This document shows, in pieces, positions 7,978-12,710 of a DNA stretch of 12,710 bases. The stretch comes from Oscillospiraceae bacterium. Its GTDB lineage: Bacteria; Bacillota_A; Clostridia; Saccharofermentanales; Saccharofermentanaceae. Location of the stretch: contig CADAXO010000038.1 in assembly GCA_902791885.1 (NCBI GenBank), positions 1 to 12,710 of the forward strand, given 5' to 3'. The translations under genes were made by a program, and so were the position numbers. The notes under the pieces were generated by a model. The model did no database searches, was not told the DNA's origin, and worked only from the letters and a program-made list of their open reading frames with translations. The number at the start of each line of letters is the position of its first letter. The stretch's first letter is position 1.

Positions 7978-8951
7978 TGAGGAACAGGGTAAGCGTACTG
8001 GTCACATTCTATAATCAGGAAGATTATGTTGATAAGGCTATAGAGAGTATTCTGTCTCAGAAGACTGACTTCGGTGTGAAGATCATTGTGGGGGATGACG
8101 GTTCGACGGACCGGACCTGTGAGAAGGTCAATGATTGGATCGGAAGATACCCTGACTCTATTGAACTTCATGTAATGCCTGATGCGGACGTCAGGATCCC
8201 GGGATTCAGAGCTTCGCGTAACAGAATCAATCTGCTGGGATTCGTTGATACGGATTATTTTATCTATCTGGACGGCGATGACTATTTTTGTTACGACCGT
8301 AAACTTCAAAGACAGGTAGATGTTCTTGATTCGGAGGCTAACAGCGACTGTGTTGCCTGCGGCCATAATACAATGATGGTCTTTAAAAACGGTGATGAGA
8401 AACCTTTTACCGATCCTGAACCCGGAGAAGGGAAGACAGACTCCAAAGAATACTGGAAGAAATACCATTTCCATACAGATGCTTTGCTCTTCAGAAGCAG
8501 TGTCATTCAGCATATCGATCTTAAACTTCTTGAGAACAGCTTTAACGATAATATGATCACATTCCCGGCGATACTTCTGGGAAAGATCTACTATATTCCT
8601 GAAAGCTGGGCTGTATATCTTCAGACCGCCGACGGTATCTGGACAACGGGAGATAACCTTATAAACTACATCCGCAATATCATCTTTTATGATCTGTCAT
8701 GTAAGATGGCTCCCGGCATGAGAACTCAGTCGCTGTGTAAATTCGGTTATGTCTGGCAGGGCCTTTACAGGATAAGAAACAGAATTGATTCTGCTGAATT
8801 GTCTTCATACCTCAAGGAAGCTGAGGACAAGGGCTGCCCCAACGCATCGAAATGGATACGTTACCGTGAATTAAATGTGTTCGGGAAACTGTCGCTGATG
8901 ATAAAGACATTTGCAGTCAGCTGTTCTATGCCTCTTTTAAGGCGCCTTTGA
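7977..8951 (+). CDS. Glycosyltransferase family 2 (third GT2, distinct subgroup)
   Basis: The protein has 324 residues with a GT-A domain: VSVLVTFYNQEDYVDKAI near the start, GDDGSTD (residues 39-45) for nucleotide binding and YLDGDDYF (97-104) as the metal-binding acidic motif. It is not close to the 5144/6109 pair: it lacks the HEDDLWIPQ block and has its own C-terminus with WAVYLQTADGIW. It would add a sugar to the repeat unit; donor unknown. ATG 7977 shares one base with the stop of the radical SAM gene (TGATG). A GTG one codon upstream (7974) is possible; an AGG at 7964-7966 fits either. Its stop lies only 3 bp from the stop of the opposing flippase gene, with no hairpin terminator between them. 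Confidence 0.92.
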   Translation: MRNRVSVLVTFYNQEDYVDKAIESILSQKTDFGVKIIVGDDGSTDRTCEKVNDWIGRYPDSIELHVMPDADVRIPGFRASRNRINLLGFVDTDYFIYLDGDDYFCYDRKLQRQVDVLDSEANSDCVACGHNTMMVFKNGDEKPFTDPEPGEGKTDSKEYWKKYHFHTDALLFRSSVIQHIDLKLLENSFNDNMITFPAILLGKIYYIPESWAVYLQTADGIWTTGDNLINYIRNIIFYDLSCKMAPGMRTQSLCKFGYVWQGLYRIRNRIDSAELSSYLKEAEDKGCPNASKWIRYRELNVFGKLSLMIKTFAVSCSMPLLRRL

Positions 8952-8954
8952 TCG

Positions 8955-10394
8955 TTAGCCCTCGTTTACTTTCTTCTTAACTTTGATCATGTTGAGAAAA
9001 TGAGAGATAAAGGCTTTGATCTCCTTTAAGTTGATCAGGAAGATCACTGCTGTGAATAATACCTGGACGGCAAACCAATATGTTGAGATCATCATAAGGC
9101 AGGTGCCCTGAATAAAAAGCAGCAGGGCATTGAGAAGCGCTTTCCTGTTGTCAAATTGAATATCAACATATTTTCTGATCATAAATTCGCGGATTATCCA
9201 AACCGTAATGAACGATACGGCACTTGCAAATGATGCACCGTTAATTCCCCAAACCGGGATCAATATGAGGTTAAGGATGAAGTTGACCACAGCACCGGTC
9301 AATGTGGATACAAAAAGGGTGCCGGTCTTCTCGCATATTACGAACAGCGGTACAAAGAACCCCGTGAAGGCTGAGAACACTACCCCGATAAGAAGATAGG
9401 GAGCATAGTACCATGATTCTTTAAACTCGTCTCCGACCCAGACAAGCATTACCGGCTTAAGAAGCGTCATTATCATACTTGCCGCCACAAACATATAACA
9501 TCCGTAGATCTTGTATATAGACTGATAGAACTTAACAGGATTCTTCTCAGACTGATTCTCCAATGCCGAATAATTCCATGACTGATTGAATACTGATGAG
9601 AACATGTTAACCAGATATGGCAGTTTATGAGCGATAGAGTACAGACCGTTGTAACTTGAATCCAGCATATAAGTCAGCATATATCTGTCCATGGATGACA
9701 TGGCGCTGATAGACATCTGGTTTGGAATGAGGGGCAGCGAGAACGAAGTCATCTCTTTTACAAGATCGGATGAGACATACTTAAGGCTTATATAGCAGTT
9801 CAGTCTGCCGATTATAACTGCAAGGATACAGCCCACGACATTTGACAATACGTAGGACCAAAGGAAACCGTTTATACCGAGGTTCAGTACGCGTAAAGCA
9901 ATGATATTGGAGACCAGCATGGTAAGCGACTTCACAAGCGATATTACCGTGTAGTGTGAGAGCTTCTGAAGGGCTTTTATATATAGCAAAAGCAGATTGT
10001 TGAATAAGCTTGTGATTAGGATCATGTAGAACAGCATCATGTATTCGGGGATCTGACCGTACCTTTGAACAAGCGGGTATGCTGCAAATGACAATACCGA
10101 TCCTATCAGGCAAACAAGGAAAGAGACAGAGAATACTCCCTTTCTGTCATGCTTCCCGTCCAACGCGAACTTAACAACTCCGTCGGAAATACATATTGAG
10201 ATGAACGGGATGAACATAGATGAAAGACTGATGACGAGATCCGCTGTACCGAACTCGGAACGCGACATGCAGTTCGTGTAAATGGGGACAAGGAAGAAAC
10301 CGAGAAAAGAAGGACCGAACTGGCCGATGGCGAACAGCAGCGTATTGATTACGAGCTTTTTGTATTTACCCTCTGTTGAACGGTTATTCTCCAT
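8955..10394 (-). CDS. Wzx-type flippase / polysaccharide biosynthesis membrane protein (MOP superfamily)
   Basis: The protein has 479 residues, made mostly of hydrophobic helices (about 12-14), as expected for lipid-linked oligosaccharide translocases. It would move the finished undecaprenyl-linked repeat unit to the outer face of the membrane. The N-terminus (KLVINTLLFAIGQFGPSFLG, then FLVPIYTNCMSRSEFGTADL) is the typical opening of the family, and NQSWNYSALENQSEKNP in the middle is also characteristic. The C-terminus ends in a short basic tail (KVKKKVNEG). ATG 10394 comes 13 nt after the stop of the upstream minus-strand fucosyltransferase gene and has no strong ribosome binding site, suggesting coupling. 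Unlike the other glycan genes nearby it runs against the main operon. No Wzy polymerase accompanies it. Confidence 0.93.
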   Translation of the reverse strand: MENNRSTEGKYKKLVINTLLFAIGQFGPSFLGFFLVPIYTNCMSRSEFGTADLVISLSSMFIPFISICISDGVVKFALDGKHDRKGVFSVSFLVCLIGSVLSFAAYPLVQRYGQIPEYMMLFYMILITSLFNNLLLLYIKALQKLSHYTVISLVKSLTMLVSNIIALRVLNLGINGFLWSYVLSNVVGCILAVIIGRLNCYISLKYVSSDLVKEMTSFSLPLIPNQMSISAMSSMDRYMLTYMLDSSYNGLYSIAHKLPYLVNMFSSVFNQSWNYSALENQSEKNPVKFYQSIYKIYGCYMFVAASMIMTLLKPVMLVWVGDEFKESWYYAPYLLIGVVFSAFTGFFVPLFVICEKTGTLFVSTLTGAVVNFILNLILIPVWGINGASFASAVSFITVWIIREFMIRKYVDIQFDNRKALLNALLLFIQGTCLMMISTYWFAVQVLFTAVIFLINLKEIKAFISHFLNMIKVKKKVNEG

Positions 10395-10407
10395 TATCGC
10401 TGTATCA

Positions 10408-11355
10408 TCAGAGAGTTTTAATCTCGATCCATCCTTCCAGGTTCAAATACTTCTTGTTTCTTCCATCGTTATACCATTTGTCGGGGCAGATTACGATCTT
10501 TTGAGGATCATTGCCAAGGAAAGCAGCCCACCAGGAGAATGTGCTGTTAGAGATTATGAAATGATTGCACATGCTCATCAAAGAGAAATCAATATAATCC
10601 TCATTTGCTTCATCAACATAGTGTATGTTGTCGCCCGTTATGTTCTTCTTGGCCCAATCAATATCATCGGAGAAGATCATAAATACGGCACCGGGCCGGC
10701 GTTCTTTTATGTATCTGATACCTTCATTAAAGTAATCTGCATTGCATACATCGTAATAGGTGTAATTCAAATAATCGCCGCGCCTGATATGAACACAAAC
10801 GGCTTCGTTATCATTTATCAGCTGTCTGTACTTTTGAGGAAGCAAAGAGGGGTCGGATAATCTTATCTCCCTGCGAAGTGTATCACCGATGAAATTAAAG
10901 TAACCGGGATAATGCCATAAACCGTTTATGTACTTTACATCAGGCTTATTGTAAAAACGGATGTTGTAGTAGCGGTGACCGGTCTGTGTGTATATTCCGT
11001 TACGTGACAGGATATTTTGTTTGATCCGGTCAAAAAGGTTTCTTTTGTCACCGTCGTAACTTATCCTGAACAATTTGTATAAATGGTATTCGACTGAATT
11101 AAGACGGTCAAAAAGCTTGTATTGCTTCGGGTGGCTTTCCATGAAATTATAATCGCAGTCTTCCTCCCAGGAAGGATCTATGGCGAAATGCTTAATGGAA
11201 CATTTACGTAACTCATCAGTCTTGAAGGAGTTTGTAAGGTAAATCACTTTGCCATTATGGCGGCACTGCATGGCACGTGCGAATGCATACTGAAACAACT
11301 GATTGCCTAATCCGCCGGACAGTTCAACATAGTACACATAATCCTTTTGCTTCAT
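10408..11355 (-). CDS. GT11-family alpha-1,2-fucosyltransferase
   Basis: The protein has 315 residues, the usual size for bacterial GT11 fucosyltransferases, and carries all the expected blocks: ELSGGLGNQLFQYAFARAM near the start, the GDP-fucose site HIRRGDYL (residues 189-196), MIFSDDIDWAK (226-236) and SNSTFSWWAAFLG (269-281). NGLWHYPGYF (144-153) corresponds to the family's acceptor-side GYxQS-type segment. It would transfer fucose from GDP-fucose in an alpha-1,2 linkage. ATG 11355 is chosen because the homologous region starts shortly after and an AGGTG lies 11 nt upstream. An in-frame GTG at 11376 would add seven residues but has no ribosome binding site. It is the first gene of a two-gene minus-strand unit with the flippase. 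It is far better conserved at the motif level than the GT11 gene at 4113, so the two probably act at different positions in the glycan. Confidence 0.94.
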   Translation of the reverse strand: MKQKDYVYYVELSGGLGNQLFQYAFARAMQCRHNGKVIYLTNSFKTDELRKCSIKHFAIDPSWEEDCDYNFMESHPKQYKLFDRLNSVEYHLYKLFRISYDGDKRNLFDRIKQNILSRNGIYTQTGHRYYNIRFYNKPDVKYINGLWHYPGYFNFIGDTLRREIRLSDPSLLPQKYRQLINDNEAVCVHIRRGDYLNYTYYDVCNADYFNEGIRYIKERRPGAVFMIFSDDIDWAKKNITGDNIHYVDEANEDYIDFSLMSMCNHFIISNSTFSWWAAFLGNDPQKIVICPDKWYNDGRNKKYLNLEGWIEIKTL

Positions 11356-11376
11356 AAAACACTTCACACCTGCCAC

Positions 11377-11395
11377 ATGATAAAATCATTATATA
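11377..11395. promoter_or_regulatory. Divergent promoter region with small palindrome
   Basis: The gap between the divergent fucosyltransferase and acyltransferase genes contains an inverted repeat ATGAT-AAA-ATCAT (11377-11389). On the plus strand TG-A-TAAAAT (11378-11386) resembles an extended -10, which would place initiation just before the AGGATG ribosome binding site at 11395-11400. On the minus strand TATAAT (11393 down to 11388) overlaps it. No good -35 was found for either. The overlap suggests the two promoters would compete or share one regulator; this is inference from sequence only. Confidence 0.4.
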
Positions 11396-11408
11396 GGATG
11401 ATTTGATT

Positions 11409-12476
11409 ATGAGCGAACCGACAAGAGATAAAGCTATAGATATAATGCGCGGCATAGCCATTATCATGGTCTTTATTGTCCATTACGGACAAACATTCGG
11501 TACACCGATGATCACAAAATTCGGGCAGATGGGATGTCAGTTATTCTTCTTTGCTTCAGGATATGTGTGCTGTTATTCGTATCAAAGATGCAAAGATGTC
11601 AGATGCTTTATCAAAAAGAGATTTCTGTCCATAGCACCGGCCTTCTATCTTGCTCTTACAATAATTGTTATCGCTAATAATTTATATGGTACGGTTCACG
11701 GCGTTCCTTTTGTCGGAAGAGGTAATACCGGACTGATATCCGTTCTTTGTAATTATGCTTTGATCCACGGAGTGATGCCGTTTTGTTATAACAACGTATT
11801 CCCGGGAGGTTGGTTTATCGGGACACTGTTCATCCTGTATCTGCTTCATCCTTGCATAATGAAAGTCATGTCCGGAACGAAGCGGAAGTGGTTATTAACT
11901 ATTTCGGTAATGTGCTTCGGAGCTCTTATCGCTTTAACGGTTAATTATCTTCTTACCGGGACGATATATATCAAGAATGACAGTTTTGCTTATTATCTGT
12001 TCTGTAATCAGCTTTGCAGCTACTTGCTCGGCATACTTTGTTTTCTTGTCAGGAATAATCTGAAGACGGTCAAAATGCGGATAGTCGCTTACCTTGCGGT
12101 TATCATGCTGCTTTTAACAGTACTCGTATTCTATTCCTCATTAGAATTAAAATATGTGCTTATACCGCCGTTAATGGGTTTTCACGCTTTCTTCTTGTTT
12201 CTCTTCCTGGAAAGGCTTCAGCTGCGGGGAAAGATGTGCAGGGGTCTGGCTCTTATAGGCACGAACTCGTTCTATATCTATCTTGTACATATGGTTGTCG
12301 TGTGGACGGCAGCGGAGTATCTCAAGAATGCTTTTATGAAGGTGTGTTGTAACAATATCAATGTTGCTTTATTTGCGGTATTGTTTCCCTGTATAATTCT
12401 TACTTTTTTACTTGTTATTTGCTTTAAGATCATCTTAAAACCGATAATGTCTTTATTCTCAAGAACGATCTCATAG
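11409..12476 (+). CDS. Acyltransferase 3 family membrane protein, probable glycan O-acyltransferase
   Basis: The protein has 355 residues and is an integral membrane protein with about ten hydrophobic segments. The AT3 signature is at the N-terminus: DIMRGIAIIMVFIVHYG, giving R14-x10-H25, the arginine-histidine pair thought to be catalytic in this family. GQMGCQLFFFASGYV (39-53) and KKRFLSIAPAFYL (69-81) are further typical blocks. Members move acetyl or other acyl groups from the cytoplasm onto exported sugars. ATG 11409 is preferred over TTG 11403 because AGGATG at 11395-11400 is well placed. The gene is markedly AT-rich near its end: bases 12361-12420 are about 27% GC by hand count, unlike prfC. 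It probably decorates the glycan made by the neighbouring enzymes. A role as a Wzy-like polymerase is unlikely given the AT3 motifs. Confidence 0.9.
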   Translation: MSEPTRDKAIDIMRGIAIIMVFIVHYGQTFGTPMITKFGQMGCQLFFFASGYVCCYSYQRCKDVRCFIKKRFLSIAPAFYLALTIIVIANNLYGTVHGVPFVGRGNTGLISVLCNYALIHGVMPFCYNNVFPGGWFIGTLFILYLLHPCIMKVMSGTKRKWLLTISVMCFGALIALTVNYLLTGTIYIKNDSFAYYLFCNQLCSYLLGILCFLVRNNLKTVKMRIVAYLAVIMLLLTVLVFYSSLELKYVLIPPLMGFHAFFLFLFLERLQLRGKMCRGLALIGTNSFYIYLVHMVVVWTAAEYLKNAFMKVCCNNINVALFAVLFPCIILTFLLVICFKIILKPIMSLFSRTIS

Positions 12477-12510
12477 TTTACTTTCCGTTCAATTATCAGT
12501 TTTTATTTAG

Positions 12511-12519
12511 TGTTATAAT
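12511..12519 (+). promoter_or_regulatory. Extended -10 promoter element for malQ
   Basis: TG-T-TATAAT forms a perfect extended -10 in the gap after the acyltransferase gene. Transcription would begin near 12526 and give a leader of about 45 nt. The -35 region is weak (TTCAAT or AATTAT near 12488-12496), which an extended -10 can compensate for. It suggests malQ is transcribed separately from the glycan genes. No clear rho-independent terminator lies between 12476 and this element. Confidence 0.6.
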
Positions 12520-12527
12520 TCACAAGT

Positions 12528-12542
12528 GGACCGAAAGGTTCC
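12528..12542 (+). other. Small GNRA-capped hairpin in the malQ leader
   Basis: GGACC-GAAA-GGTTCC can fold into a 5-bp stem with one bulged U and a GAAA tetraloop, directly after the predicted transcription start. It is not followed by a U tract, so it is not a terminator. It may protect the 5' end of the mRNA or be incidental. Confidence 0.3.
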
Positions 12543-12570
12543 GATCTTACATTGTTGGAGGACAGAAATT

Positions 12571-12710
12571 ATGCAACGTGGCGGCGGAGTACTTATGCAT
12601 ATCGCATCATTACCCGGACCCTTTGGTATAGGAGTGTTGGGCGAGGAAGCTGTGGCTTATGCCAAGCAGCTTAAGAAACAGGGAATGAAGTATTGGCAGA
12701 TCCTGCCTTT
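12571..12710 (+). CDS. malQ: 4-alpha-glucanotransferase (amylomaltase), 5' end only
   Basis: Only the first 46 codons are present; the gene runs off the right edge. The translation begins MQRGGGVLMHIASLPGPFGI, followed by VLGEEAVAYAKQLKKQGMKYWQILP. This matches the GH77 amylomaltase N-terminus, whose usual form is RGSGILLHPTSLPGPYGIG then QxWQVLPL. The enzyme transfers alpha-1,4-glucan segments in maltodextrin and glycogen metabolism in the cytoplasm. ATG 12571 follows a strong GGAGGA at 12557-12562 with 8 nt spacing. It has its own promoter and appears to be the resident gene on the far side of the glycan cluster. The catalytic residues are outside the window and cannot be checked. Confidence 0.93.
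   Translation, partial: MQRGGGVLMHIASLPGPFGIGVLGEEAVAYAKQLKKQGMKYWQILP

Noticed and set aside
7920..8513. 197-codon open frame on the minus strand
   Set aside because: It is antisense to the radical SAM end and the third GT2, which carry conserved motifs; no independent coding evidence.
10282..10860. 192-codon open frame on the plus strand
   Set aside because: It lies antisense to the flippase start and the fucosyltransferase, both of which have strong family motifs. Its translation shows no recognisable domain and no ribosome binding site.
11403..11411. TTG start at 11403 for the acyltransferase
   Set aside because: It lies too close to the AGGATG ribosome binding site; ATG 11409 is better spaced and is an ATG.
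12477..12513. Possible terminator after the acyltransferase gene
   Set aside because: A T-rich run (TTTTTATTT) is present, but no stable inverted repeat precedes it.

Overview
The window looks like a chromosomal segment of a Gram-positive anaerobe of the Clostridia type (Bacillota). This is inferred from the gene families (an alanine/sodium symporter, RF3, Alg13/Alg14-like enzymes, GT11 and GT2 glycosyltransferases), strong AGGAGG-type ribosome binding sites, TTG and GTG starts, and mixed base composition. I cannot name a genus. No rRNA, tRNA, CRISPR array, insertion sequence or attachment site was seen.

Layout. Positions 1-677 hold the 3' part of an AGCS-family sodium:alanine symporter gene whose reading frame is broken near 400-412. 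Positions 692-1492 encode a prepilin-peptidase-like membrane protein whose second catalytic aspartate appears to be replaced by phenylalanine. Positions 1508-3127 encode peptide chain release factor 3 (prfC). From 3148 to 12476 runs a surface-glycan biosynthesis cluster. Its plus-strand part has eight tightly packed or overlapping genes less one: an Alg14-like and Alg13-like pair, a GT11 fucosyltransferase-like gene, two tandem paralogous GT2 glycosyltransferases, a radical SAM protein with extra C-terminal cysteines, and a third GT2 (seven genes in all). Facing it on the minus strand, with only 3 bp between stops, is a two-gene unit: a second GT11 fucosyltransferase followed by a Wzx-type flippase. 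A membrane acyltransferase-3 gene then starts divergently from the minus unit. The window ends in the first 46 codons of malQ, which has its own extended -10 promoter.

How the genes would work together (inference). The Alg13/Alg14-like pair would add an early sugar to a lipid-linked primer. The GT2 and GT11 enzymes would extend and fucosylate the repeat unit, the acyltransferase would decorate it, and Wzx would flip it outward. No initiating phosphoglycosyltransferase, Wzy polymerase or chain-length regulator is visible, so the system must be completed elsewhere or works differently. The radical SAM gene, translationally overlapped with a GT2, is the least explained part and the best candidate for an undescribed modification.

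The cluster sits between housekeeping genes (prfC, malQ). Its later genes look more AT-rich than prfC, which fits an exchangeable accessory island.
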